In this document: positions 1 to 8,487 of the stretch, one piece after another
Numbering within the stretch: position 1 is the stretch's first letter
Layout of the letters: every line of letters begins with the position of its first letter
Made by a program: the position numbers and the translations under genes
Notes under the pieces: model-generated
What the model saw: the letters and a program-made list of their open reading frames with translations, nothing else
What the model was told of the DNA's origin: nothing
Databases searched by the model: none
DNA from: an uncultured bacterium
Lineage (GTDB): Bacteria > Cyanobacteriota > Vampirovibrionia > Gastranaerophilales > Gastranaerophilaceae
Assembly: GCA_903885635.1 (NCBI GenBank)
Contig: CAISJE010000167.1
Coordinates: forward strand, 1 to 32,903
Direction of reading: 5' to 3'
DNA length: 32,903 nucleotides

Positions 1-2147
1 GGAAAGCGAATCTCCAACGCATTGCGTTCAGGCAGGGCTTTGATTTCATGCAAAGGCCGTTCTGGTGGCAATGGGCCATTGATCGGTTTTCTGCCCTTGA
101 ACGGGATTAGCGAAAAGGGTACGCCAAACACATCGACGGTTTCCTCGGTCAAAAAACCCGTTGCCGGGTCAGGCGTGTAATCCATGCGCCTCAGACCGCG
201 CCCCACCACTTGCTCGCACAGCAATTGGCTACCGAAAGCCCGCAAACCGAGAATATGGGTGACATTATTGGCATCCCACCCTTCGCTCAACATATTCACA
301 CTGACCACGCAACGGACATGCCCACCGGCTTCGCCCACACGGCCCACGGTCGAAACAATCTTGCGCAATTCCTCGGCGGCTTCTTTGCGTGTCGCCTTGG
401 GGTTTTGGCTTTCCGCCTGTCCCAACAATTCAGAATCTATGCGCAATGTCACTTCCTCGCCTTGTCGGTTCCAAAGTTCAGGGAAGCCCTGCAACCCCGG
501 CCCATACAGCTTTTGCGGCTTGGGCTTCTTCTTTTTCTTGGGTGCGGCTTCGTCTTCCTCCTCTTCTTCCGGCAACTCTACCTCAATCATTTCCTCGCCG
601 GAAACCATTCGATGGAAATGTTCGGCAATGTCCACATTGTCACAGACGACGATCATGACCGGCGGGGTTCGCACTTGGCCCGGTGCGGCTTGGTTCATTT
701 GCTCAAACCGGCCCTTCCATTCGCCCGCCAAAGTCAGCAAAGCGCCACTTGCTTCACGATATACCGCCGTTGGCTTGGGCTTGCCCCCCGTCAATCTATC
801 ACCGCGTTGCATCCTGTTCATTATGCTTTCCCAAAGCCTGAAATAAACCGGGTCGGGCTGTCCGGTATTGTCGATGGCGGGTAATCTAGGAATCTTGGTG
901 ATGCCGCTTTCGATGGCATCGACTAGGCTGAAATCGCTAACGATCCAAGGCAGGGGCGAACCTTCCGGGTAGCCGCTGCCTTGAATATAAAATGGTGTGG
1001 CCGATAGGTCCACGCAAAAGGCAATGCCGCAAGCCGCATTCAGCTTGTCCAAGCCCGTCACCCAAACCGTGGCTTCTTCCCGGTCGGCCTTTTCATCATC
1101 GCTGAGTTTGGCATCGGGTGAAACTGGCGCGGGACGGTAAGCATGGTGGGCTTCATCATTCAACACCATCACCGGTTCTTCATTCCAAAGATCGTCTAGC
1201 CGCTTTTTGGCGAAAGCGTCCGGCGTTTCTTCGCCTAAGCGCCCTACGGTCACGCCACCGACTTTGATAAATTCAGATTCTGGCGCAAAGAAATGCCAAT
1301 TGCTGACCAGCACCTTGCCCTTTTGCAATTCTGGTTTAAGATTACCCGGAACCAAGTCGAACTGGTCGTAATAATTGCCCAAATCTCCGGGCCGCAATAC
1401 CGAAAGCCGTTCCTTGATCGTCAAATTGGGGCAAACCACGAGGGTTCGATTAGGAAAGCGCGAATCGCCCGGATTCCTGCCCCGATTGCAAAACGCCCAC
1501 GCAATCAGCATCGCCATGACTATCGTTTTGCCGCTGCCAGTCGCCATTTTCGCGGCATAACGGGTCAAGCCTTGGCTATTCGCCTCATTGGGTTGGTCCA
1601 CTAATTTTGGATGTTGCGCCACGCCGGCAATCCATTCTATCGGCCTAGGATTCTTGCCTGCACAGAGCAAGCGATACTCGTCTATGCTGAGTTTTGGTTT
1701 AAATCCGGGTTCCTTTCCCCTTTCCATAATTTCGCGCAAATAAATGACCGTCTCCACCGCTTCCAACTGGCAAAAGAATAAGCGGCGATGGCGATCCTCG
1801 CGCAACCAATGCCTCAGCAATTGTTTAGTGGTTTCGGTCGCATTCCGCCATCCCGATTTTCGCCAACGCTTCACATCTTCCCGAAGAATATTGACCAAGG
1901 GTAAGTCTTCAGATTCTTCTTGTGTGCCAAACCCCTCAAGGCGTTGTTGTGCGGTTCCAGTGCGCTCGACCTTATACCAATAACTGGCCGGCCTTCTGAA
2001 CATTTCTTGATGGGGAATGCCAGTTTCCCGGTCATACAGCCAATGCTTGTCCGGCTCTTGATAAGGCGAGCAGATGATGGGTTTTTCGACGGGTTGGATA
2101 GGGATGCTTGGGTCGGTCAGCCGAAGAATGAGGCGAGTGACCCTGTC
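1..2147 (-). CDS. SF2 helicase-type restriction enzyme subunit (partial, runs off left edge)
   Basis: Reading the minus strand by hand gives one frame with no stop from 2147 to base 1 (about 705-715 codons). An N-terminal segment PIICSPYQEPDKHW is followed by Walker A ATGSGKT (1544-1524), DEAHH (1157-1143), motif III SATP (1004-993), motif V LSEGWD and motif VI QVVGRGLRR (212-186). This order is that of superfamily-2 DEAD/DEAH restriction subunits (Res/type III-like, BPTD_3080-type family, normally about 900-1000 aa), so it probably translocates or unwinds DNA in a restriction or defence system. An acidic E/D stretch followed by a Lys/Pro-rich stretch lies between motifs III and V. The C-terminus is outside the window. 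In frame, a TAG lies at 2150-2148 and no ATG/GTG/TTG precedes the conserved start; CTG at 2120 (LTDPSIP) is the best-placed initiator. Base composition is far richer in G+C than everything to the right. All short frames on the other strand here are shadows of this gene. Confidence 0.85.
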
Positions 2148-2253
2148 CTACGTAAGGGAAAAATTAGGTGGAGGGTAAAAAAGCTTACGCTGATTGAAAT
2201 TAACCCTCACCCGACTTTCTAACACTCGCCGTTCCTGCTCGTGCTGAAAGTCG

Positions 2254-2274
2254 ACCTCTCCGCAAGGGAGAGGT
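2254..2274. repeat. Short perfect hairpin, CCTCTCC/GGAGAGG type
   Basis: ACCTCTCC (2254-2261) pairs perfectly with GGAGAGGT (2267-2274) across a 5-base loop. It has no following T-run, so it is not an ordinary terminator. Similar CTCCC...GGGAG words occur near 26855 and 32800. Confidence 0.6.
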
Positions 2275-2522
2275 GAAAAGCTCGCTAAATCATAACTTAT
2301 GTCCATGTTCATGCCTGGTGATTAGTTACTTAGCATGATTGATTTTTATATAAAGAACTGTCAAATTAACCTATTATAAAAATATTCAATCCCTGCGTTC
2401 GTAAATCGTTGTTTGAAAATATCTCTCTTGCAATGTTTTCACTGGACCTAAACCTTGATAAACTCCTATCACTAAATGGAATTGCCTAACTTTCCTTTAC
2501 CATGGCAAGTCCATTAATCCAC

Positions 2523-2578
2523 TTGTAATTTTTTTTTTGCATGATAAGATTTGAAAGAAGTCTGCAGTCAATAAGGAG
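2523..2578 (+). promoter_or_regulatory. Candidate malQ promoter and Shine-Dalgarno
   Basis: TTGTAA (2523-2528), a 16-base spacer and TAAGAT (2545-2550) resemble a sigma-70 promoter. AAGGAG (2573-2578) lies 6 bases before the ATG at 2585 and fixes that start. The -35/-10 pair is by eye only. Confidence 0.45.
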
Positions 2579-2584
2579 AGGTGC

Positions 2585-4477
2585 ATGAGTTGTAAGTTAT
2601 TAGATAAAAGTGCAACGCTAAAAACCATTCAAGAAGCTTTAAAAATTCTTGGTAAAAAAAATCTTGCGCTTATTATTCATTCAAATAGTTTTCCTTCTGA
2701 AATAGTTGAAGACACAGGATTTGGAACCGCAAACTCATCTGCAGGCAAAAAAGTTATTGATTTTTTGTCGGGAATTTTCAACGTAATTCAGTTGGGACCT
2801 GCGGGTAAAACAAAATGTTTTGATTCGTCGCCTTACACAGGCACAATTTTTTCAAATAATCCGCTTTTTATTGATTTAAAACAATTGAATACTGACAAAT
2901 GGGGCAATATTTTATCGCTAGAAACTTTTGACGAAATCGTTGAAAATAATCCGAATAAAAATTTGGCTAAAACCTCTTATTCCTATATTTGCGATGCTCA
3001 GGACAACGCATTAAGGGAGGCTTTTAAAAGTTTTAAAAAACTAAAGTTAAATGGTTTAAAAAAGAGTTTTGAAAAATATAAACGCGAAAATAGTTTTTGG
3101 CTGGATAAAGATGCTCTTTATGAAGTACTTTCCATTGAACATAACAATGATTACTGGCCGCTTTGGGGTACAAAGACAGATAAAAATCTTTTTAACCCCA
3201 AATCTATCGAAGAAAAAATGGAATTTGGAAAACGAATTAATGAAATTGAGGCAAAATACTCCGATGAAATTAATTTTTATGCGTTTTGTCAATTTGTAGC
3301 ACATACTCAAATTGAAGCTACAAAAGAATATGCGCTGTCTAAAGGGATTAAGATGATTGCAGATAGACAGGTTGCATTTTCAGACAGAGATTGTTGGGCT
3401 TATCAATCACTATTTTTAAAAGGCTGGTTTTTGGGTTGTCCGCCTGATTATTTTTCTGCCGACGGTCAAGCATGGGGATTTCCTGTGATTAATCCCGAAA
3501 AACTTTATAACGAAGACGGTTCGCTCGGCGAAGGCGGGGTCTTAATGAAAGCCCTATTTAAAAAAATGTTTAAAGAAAACCCAGGAGGCGTAAGAATTGA
3601 CCATATTGTCGGACTTATTGATCCTTGGGTTTATAAAAAAGGACATAAGCCTACTGTGGAAGATGGGGCGGGTCGACTATATTCATCTCCTGAACATCCT
3701 GAATTATCAAAATTCGCCATCCCGACTGTGGATGATTTAAATTTTGATATCAGGGCCGATAAGGAAGCTAGGGTCAAAAATATTAGTGATGAACAAATTA
3801 GGCTTTACGGACGATTAATTGAAAAAATAGTCATCGATGCTGCAAAAGAAGAGGGATTAAATAAAGATTCCATTGTTTGCGAGGATTTGGGGACTTTGAC
3901 AAATCCCGTTGCTGCTGTTATGGCTAAATATGATTTACAGGGTATGAAGCTGACACAATTTGTTGTACCTGAAATGTTTGAGCATCCTTATCGTTGCAAA
4001 AATATTCAAAATCGCAGTTGGGTAATGGTCGGTACTCATGACAACCGACCAATTTCGATGTGGGCTGATGATTTGATTAATACTCACGAAGGCTATTTAC
4101 ACGCTAAAAATTTGGTTGAAGATTTATTTCCTGATGAAGAAAATAAAGATGATATTATCGTAAAATTAACTCATGATACTGACTTTTTGGCACAAATGAA
4201 ATTGGTTGAACTTTTTGCCTGCAAAGCGGAAAATATTCAAATTTTCTTTCCTGATTACTTTGGGATAAAAGATGTTTACAATCGTCCGGGGACTTCCGGC
4301 GATGAAAATTGGAGTCTTAGGTTGCCAAATAATTTTGAAGAAATTTTTTGTAATAATTTAAAATCAAATAAAGCACTTAATTTACCTTTGATTTTGCGTC
4401 TGGCAATTGAAGCCCGCGGCAATGAATTTTCCAAAAATAACGGCGATGTGATTGAACAGTTAAGAGAAATTCAATAG
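2585..4477 (+). CDS. malQ: 4-alpha-glucanotransferase (GH77, amylomaltase type)
   Basis: Cytosolic disproportionating enzyme that transfers alpha-1,4-glucan segments between maltodextrins or glycogen-derived chains. GH77 signatures are clear: an N-terminal QLGP...SPY...NPLFIDL block (about residues 68-97), CPPDYFS...GQ.WG, the nucleophile motif VRIDH with Asp339, the acid/base motif EDLG with Glu433, and GTHDN with Asp486 as third acidic residue. At 630 aa it is longer than the usual ~500 aa MalQ; the extra length lies around residues 110-230 and near the C-terminus. After THDN the sequence is RPISMW, where most family members have a D/N-T-x-x-G-W pattern. The start is supported by AAGGAG. 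The secreted TPR/NHL gene follows on the same strand about 26 bases later. Confidence 0.93.
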   Translation: MSCKLLDKSATLKTIQEALKILGKKNLALIIHSNSFPSEIVEDTGFGTANSSAGKKVIDFLSGIFNVIQLGPAGKTKCFDSSPYTGTIFSNNPLFIDLKQLNTDKWGNILSLETFDEIVENNPNKNLAKTSYSYICDAQDNALREAFKSFKKLKLNGLKKSFEKYKRENSFWLDKDALYEVLSIEHNNDYWPLWGTKTDKNLFNPKSIEEKMEFGKRINEIEAKYSDEINFYAFCQFVAHTQIEATKEYALSKGIKMIADRQVAFSDRDCWAYQSLFLKGWFLGCPPDYFSADGQAWGFPVINPEKLYNEDGSLGEGGVLMKALFKKMFKENPGGVRIDHIVGLIDPWVYKKGHKPTVEDGAGRLYSSPEHPELSKFAIPTVDDLNFDIRADKEARVKNISDEQIRLYGRLIEKIVIDAAKEEGLNKDSIVCEDLGTLTNPVAAVMAKYDLQGMKLTQFVVPEMFEHPYRCKNIQNRSWVMVGTHDNRPISMWADDLINTHEGYLHAKNLVEDLFPDEENKDDIIVKLTHDTDFLAQMKLVELFACKAENIQIFFPDYFGIKDVYNRPGTSGDENWSLRLPNNFEEIFCNNLKSNKALNLPLILRLAIEARGNEFSKNNGDVIEQLREIQ

Positions 4478-4503
4478 CAATAAAATAAATGAGGGAAAAC
4501 ACA

Positions 4504-5337
4504 ATGAAAAAAATATTGATTTTACTCGCTATATTAATTCTATCAATAACAAATGTCAACGCAGCTGAGGTTAAAACGGATGCACGGTTGCAATACAATC
4601 TTGGGATTGATTATTACAAAATAGGGCAATATGACGAAGCAGTAACCTCATTTAGAAATGCTATAAGACTTGACCCCAATTATATTGACGCATATTATAA
4701 TCTCGGCTCGGTTTTAGAATATTTACAACAATATGATGCGGCATTAGCTGTGTTTAAGCAAATTATTGTGAGAAAATCTGATGATTACGATTCGGCTTAC
4801 AAGGCAGCTTGGTTAAGCTATAAGCTGGGTGAAAACCAGAAAGCCAAAACTTATTTAACCATTATCCCCCCAACCTCTGCAAGGGCTCAAGATGCTCAAG
4901 CACTCGCAAATCAGTTGAATTTTGCATTATCACAGCAAAAAGCAAGTATTCCTGAACAAAAAAGTTTGATAAATCAATCGAACAGGATATATCAAAATGT
5001 TTCGGCTCCAACGGGGATTACCACTGATGTGGACGGAAATGTTTATGTCGCAGAATTTAATAACAATAATATTATAAAAATTACTCCTGATGATAAAAAA
5101 ATGGTTTATATAAAAGACCCTAAAATCAGCGGTCCGATAGGGCTGGCTGTTGATAAATCGAAAAATATGTATATAGCAAATTATAACAACAATAATGTTT
5201 TAAAAGTTTCAAATCTCGGTGTCATTTCTGTGTTAATCAGTAATCTCAAAAAACCTTACTATATTTATCTGAATGGAAACATGCTTTTTGTCTCTTGTCA
5301 GGGCTCTGATTCAGTATTGAGATATAAATTGCCTTGA
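4504..5337 (+). CDS. Secreted TPR and NHL-like repeat protein
   Basis: Predicted exported protein of 277 aa. MKKILILLAILILSITNVNA is a typical signal peptide with likely cleavage after VNA. Two to three TPR units follow (LGIDYYKIGQYDEAV..., YYNLGSVLEYLQQYDAAL..., AAWLSYKLGENQKAK). A Gln-rich linker then leads to a short NHL/beta-propeller-like part with two matching blades (GITTDVDGNVYVAEFNNNNI and GLAVDKSKNMYIANYNNNNV) and a degenerate third. This is too few blades for a closed propeller, so the domain may be open or pair with another copy. I chose the ATG at 4504, not 4489, because GAGGGA within 4491-4496 is well placed as its Shine-Dalgarno and the signal peptide starts there. The specific role is unknown; a periplasmic scaffold or sensor is a guess. 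Confidence 0.8.
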   Translation: MKKILILLAILILSITNVNAAEVKTDARLQYNLGIDYYKIGQYDEAVTSFRNAIRLDPNYIDAYYNLGSVLEYLQQYDAALAVFKQIIVRKSDDYDSAYKAAWLSYKLGENQKAKTYLTIIPPTSARAQDAQALANQLNFALSQQKASIPEQKSLINQSNRIYQNVSAPTGITTDVDGNVYVAEFNNNNIIKITPDDKKMVYIKDPKISGPIGLAVDKSKNMYIANYNNNNVLKVSNLGVISVLISNLKKPYYIYLNGNMLFVSCQGSDSVLRYKLP

Positions 5338-5383
5338 TATTTCTTTTAATCCATAATTTTAATAAATAAGCTTTTATTCGTGC

Positions 5384-5389
5384 TAAGAT
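5384..5389 (+). promoter_or_regulatory. -10 box directly before rlmD
   Basis: TAAGAT ends 7 bases before the rlmD ATG and no Shine-Dalgarno is present. Transcription would begin at or next to the start codon (leaderless candidate). Confidence 0.35.
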
Positions 5390-5396
5390 GTAATCT

Positions 5397-6761
5397 ATGA
5401 GAGTAGCTGATGAAATTGTAGTCAATATCGAAAAATTATCCAATCTCGGGTTTGGGATAGCCAAACATGAGGGTTTGGTCGTTTTTGTTGAAAATGCTTG
5501 TCCTGAGGATAGATTAAAAATAAAAATTACTAAACTGAATAAAAATTGGGCGAACGCTCAAATCGTGGAAATTCTCGAAAAATCACAACATAGAGTTGAG
5601 CCGTTTTGTGCTTTACAAAACGTTTGTGGTGGATGCCAACTCCAATTTATAGACTACGATTATCAACTTCAACTGAAAAAAGAAATAATCGAGGATGCCA
5701 TAAAAAGTATCGCGAACATTGATGTTGAGGTGAAAAACCCTGTGCCAAGCCCCGAAAACGTGCATTACAGACATAAAGTTCAATACCCGATTGCGCAGAC
5801 AAAGGTTTCTAAAAGAATTTTAGCTGGATATTACAAACCAAAATCGCACGAAATCATCAACATAAAACACTGTCCTATTCAACCGGAGATTTGTGATAAA
5901 ATTATTGAATTTATAAGAAATTCTGCTTATGATTACACGATTTCAGGCTACAATGAAAAAAAGAATGGCGGAGATTTACGCCACGTTGTGCTAAGAATTT
6001 CAAAAGCAACGGGCAAAGTTCTTGTAATCCTTGTCGTAAATTCCCCAAAGGTTTTTGAGAAACTTGAAGATTTTGCCCAAAATCTGCACGAAAATTTTAA
6101 AGAAATTGTCGGAGTTTGTGTTAACTTTAACCCTAAAAAAACAAACGTAATCATGGGCGAAACAACCGAACTGATTGTCGGAAAAGAGTTTATAAAAGAG
6201 CGGATTTTGGATAAGACTTTTCGCATAGGTCCGAAAACATTTTTCCAGATTAACCCTCAAAGTGCTGAAAATATTTTCGCATTTGTAAAAGATTACATAA
6301 AAAATAATTTTGAAACTCCTACTGTTTTAGACGCCTATGCGGGCGTAACTGCTTTTGGGATAAGTGTTTGCGATATTTGCAGAAAAGTTGTAAGCGTTGA
6401 GGAAAACAAAGAATCGGTCGATTTGGCGGCAGAGACACTTGAACTGAACGAGATTAAAAATGTCGAACTTCACAATATGGATACTCAAAAATTCTTTGAA
6501 AAAGAACTTAAAACGAAAAAGAGAAAATTTGATGTCATAATTCTTGACCCGCCGAGAAAAGGTTGTTCAGAAAGTTGTTTAGAAAAAGCAATTCAGCTTT
6601 GCAAAGGTAAAATAATCTACATTAGCTGCAATCCTGCAACTTTGGCAAGAGATTTGAAATATCTTGTTTCAAAGGGGGCAAATGTAGAATTTATACAGCC
6701 TTTTGACATGTTTTGCCATACATATCACATTGAAAGTGTTGCGGTAATTAACATAATTTAA
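5397..6761 (+). CDS. rlmD: 23S rRNA (uracil-5-)-methyltransferase, RlmD/RumA family
   Basis: SAM-dependent m5U methyltransferase acting on 23S rRNA (U1939 in E. coli numbering if RlmD; RlmC/RlmCD-type or TrmA-like specificity cannot be excluded). An N-terminal TRAM domain spans about residues 5-60. Cys71, Cys77, Cys80 (C-x5-C-G-G-C) and Cys159 match the 4Fe-4S ligands of RumA. FQINPQSAE (about 283), the SAM loop LDAYAGVTAFG (about 311), DPPRKGC (384-390) and the catalytic ISCNPATLARDL with Cys411 complete the fold. Length 454 aa is normal. There is no Shine-Dalgarno and the ATG sits just after a -10-like box. A palindrome follows the stop, before rplI. Confidence 0.92.
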   Translation: MRVADEIVVNIEKLSNLGFGIAKHEGLVVFVENACPEDRLKIKITKLNKNWANAQIVEILEKSQHRVEPFCALQNVCGGCQLQFIDYDYQLQLKKEIIEDAIKSIANIDVEVKNPVPSPENVHYRHKVQYPIAQTKVSKRILAGYYKPKSHEIINIKHCPIQPEICDKIIEFIRNSAYDYTISGYNEKKNGGDLRHVVLRISKATGKVLVILVVNSPKVFEKLEDFAQNLHENFKEIVGVCVNFNPKKTNVIMGETTELIVGKEFIKERILDKTFRIGPKTFFQINPQSAENIFAFVKDYIKNNFETPTVLDAYAGVTAFGISVCDICRKVVSVEENKESVDLAAETLELNEIKNVELHNMDTQKFFEKELKTKKRKFDVIILDPPRKGCSESCLEKAIQLCKGKIIYISCNPATLARDLKYLVSKGANVEFIQPFDMFCHTYHIESVAVINII

Positions 6762-6772
6762 TTAATTCTATG

Positions 6773-6792
6773 AAAAATGTCGACATTTTTTT
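6773..6792 (+). terminator. AT-rich palindrome after rlmD, possible terminator
   Basis: AAAAATGTC/GACATTTTT is a perfect 18-base palindrome followed by more T. Its folded form would have a 4-base TCGA loop and a weak 7-bp stem. It may end rlmD transcription before rplI. Confidence 0.4.
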
Positions 6793-6839
6793 ATGTTTTT
6801 AGTACGATTAAAATACTACGGAATAAAAAGGAGATAAAA

Positions 6840-7331
6840 ATGCAGGTAATATTAAAAAAAGACGTACAAAACCTTGGCGAAGCAGGGGATTTGATAAATG
6901 TTAAAGACGGTTATGCGAGAAATTTCTTGTTGCCTCAAAAAGTTGCTGAAGTTGCAACCGAAGGTGCTTTGAAAAATCGCGAACAAAATTTGGTAAGAAT
7001 TAAAGCGAAACAAGAAAAATTACATCAACAAGCTTTGGAAAAAGCAAAAGAAATCGAAAAATTGGCTACGCTTGAACTGACTGCAAAAGCAGGCGAAAGC
7101 GGAAAATTATTCGGGACGATCACTACCAAAAAATTGGCTGAAGAACTTTTGGCTAAAACAAATATTGAAGTCGATAGAAAAAATGTTTCGTTGAATGCTC
7201 CAATCAACAAAGTTGGCGAATACAAAATGCTTATAAAATTGACTTCTAAAGTTAAAACAGAGATTACAGTTATCGTTAGTGCCTCTGAAATTCTTAAAGA
7301 AGAAATTAAAGAAACAGAAACAGCTGAATAA
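6840..7331 (+). CDS. rplI: 50S ribosomal protein L9
   Basis: Large-subunit ribosomal protein (163 aa) that binds 23S rRNA domain V. The N-terminal domain MQVILKKDVQNLGEAGDLI...GYARNFLLP is the L9 signature. It is followed by the long connecting helix (KNREQNLVRIKAKQEKLHQQ) and a C-terminal domain with GKLFGTITTKKLAEEL. It has a slightly long, Glu/Lys-rich tail. The start at 6840 is fixed by AAGGAG (6829-6834); an upstream in-frame ATG at 6777 would add residues with no L9 similarity. It ends shortly before a strong terminator, so it is probably its own transcription unit. Confidence 0.97.
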   Translation: MQVILKKDVQNLGEAGDLINVKDGYARNFLLPQKVAEVATEGALKNREQNLVRIKAKQEKLHQQALEKAKEIEKLATLELTAKAGESGKLFGTITTKKLAEELLAKTNIEVDRKNVSLNAPINKVGEYKMLIKLTSKVKTEITVIVSASEILKEEIKETETAE

Positions 7332-7346
7332 ATTTAGAATAGAATT

Positions 7347-7372
7347 GTCGGACAAAAATGTCCGACTTTTTT
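7347..7372 (+). terminator. Intrinsic terminator after rplI
   Basis: GTCGGACA (7347-7354) pairs perfectly with TGTCCGAC (7359-7366) around an AAAA loop, followed by TTTTTT. This is a textbook rho-independent terminator separating rplI from the one-carbon cluster. Confidence 0.9.
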
Positions 7373-7395
7373 ACACTTTAAACCAATTGGGGATT

Positions 7396-8487
7396 ATGAA
7401 GAAAAACATAGACTTAAAACTGAACTGCATGGCAATCGGCTCTTTGCCTCATAAAGATTTTAACAGTGCTATGCAAATAGTTAAAAGAAATTTTTCACTC
7501 ATCCCGTTTTGGCCCCAATTAGCCAAATTGAATAAAAATGAAGATATGATTGTTCAATATTTGGAAAACATGCCGGGGCTTGTGGTTGATTTGGACGCGG
7601 AGAAAATTTATCTTGAGAACGAGACGGACGAGTTTTTTGAACAGTTGGAAAATTTATTTTTGGATTATGAAGAAATCACCTTAAATAAAGATGTTGGGGC
7701 TCTTGATAAGTATGCAATAACAGAGCAGTATTCCTCAACATTTAAGCCTTTTTTAGATATAGTCAAAGATACAAAACCAAAATACGCTAAAGGTCAGGTG
7801 GTGGGTCCTTTTACTCTTGCTACTACATTGACGAACAGGGAAAATAAATGTGCATTTTATGACGAAACGCTAAGAGAAATTGTTGTAAAAACGCTTGCTT
7901 TAAAAGCACTTTGGCAAATTAAGGAAATTAAAAATGCGAATTCAAGCACAATCCCGATAATTTTCATTGACGAACCTTCGATTTCCCAACTTGGAACATC
8001 TGCGTTTATAACGGTTACGAAAGAAGATGTAATTGAGATTATCAAAGCGGTTTCTGATTTGATAAAGGAAAACGGTGCGTTGAGTGCAATTCATTGCTGC
8101 GGGAAGTGCGATTGGACTGTTCCTATTGAGTGTGGGGTTGATATCATAAATTTTGACGGCTATGCTTTCGCTCAAAACCTTAGCCTTTTTTCCGAAGAAT
8201 TAAAACCTTTTTTGCAAAATGGCGGGCTAATCGCTTGGGGAATAGTTCCAACGCTTGATAAAGACGCTTTGGAGCAAGCTAATATAGATACAATGGTTGA
8301 AAAATTTGACGAAGCGATAGATTATTTGGTTAAAAAAGGAATTGATAAATCACTTTTAATTAATAATAGTATGGTTACACCTTCCTGCGGGGCAGGTTCG
8401 TTGACAGTGGAATTGTCTGAAAAAGCCATGAATTTGACGCGAGAATTATCTTTGAAATTAAAAGAAAAAATGGAGAGAAATAAGTGA
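7396..8487 (+). CDS. MetE-C/UROD-fold zinc methyltransferase (methionine synthase-like)
   Basis: Predicted 363-aa TIM-barrel methyltransferase of the cobalamin-independent methionine synthase C-domain/uroporphyrinogen decarboxylase superfamily. GPFTLATTLT (about 137-146), IDEPSIS (191-197), HCCGKCDW with His233/Cys235 (the H-x-C zinc pair) and TPSCGAGSL with Cys331 are the expected zinc-site elements. It lacks the N-terminal half of true MetE, like the short MesA-MesD 'core' methionine synthases that take methyl groups from a corrinoid protein. Cys234 and Cys238 add extra thiols at the site. The start ATG at 7396 has GGGG just upstream; a longer frame from 7279 would cross the rplI terminator and is rejected. 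Its TGA overlaps the next gene's GTG by 4 bases, indicating translational coupling with the CooC-like ATPase. The exact substrate is unknown. Confidence 0.75.
   Translation: MKKNIDLKLNCMAIGSLPHKDFNSAMQIVKRNFSLIPFWPQLAKLNKNEDMIVQYLENMPGLVVDLDAEKIYLENETDEFFEQLENLFLDYEEITLNKDVGALDKYAITEQYSSTFKPFLDIVKDTKPKYAKGQVVGPFTLATTLTNRENKCAFYDETLREIVVKTLALKALWQIKEIKNANSSTIPIIFIDEPSISQLGTSAFITVTKEDVIEIIKAVSDLIKENGALSAIHCCGKCDWTVPIECGVDIINFDGYAFAQNLSLFSEELKPFLQNGGLIAWGIVPTLDKDALEQANIDTMVEKFDEAIDYLVKKGIDKSLLINNSMVTPSCGAGSLTVELSEKAMNLTRELSLKLKEKMERNK

Larger units (their letters stand above)
2148..2584. other. Intergenic stretch and composition boundary
   Basis: No gene is seen here. G+C falls from the helicase-like gene to the AT-rich host pattern somewhere between about 2150 and 2340. 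The stretch carries a CCTCACCCG / CCTCTCC-type intergenic motif and hairpin near 2210-2274, then AT-rich DNA leading to the malQ promoter. It is the most likely place for a transfer boundary or an assembly join. Confidence 0.6.

Noticed and set aside
184-2222. Several plus-strand reading frames of 60-220 codons in the GC-rich left end
   Set aside because: They lie opposite one continuous minus-strand frame with all SF2 helicase motifs; their translations are low-complexity and match nothing recognisable.
7279-7395. Longer N-terminus for the MetE-like methyltransferase
   Set aside because: It would overlap the end of rplI and run through the rplI terminator; homology-like sequence begins only at 7396.
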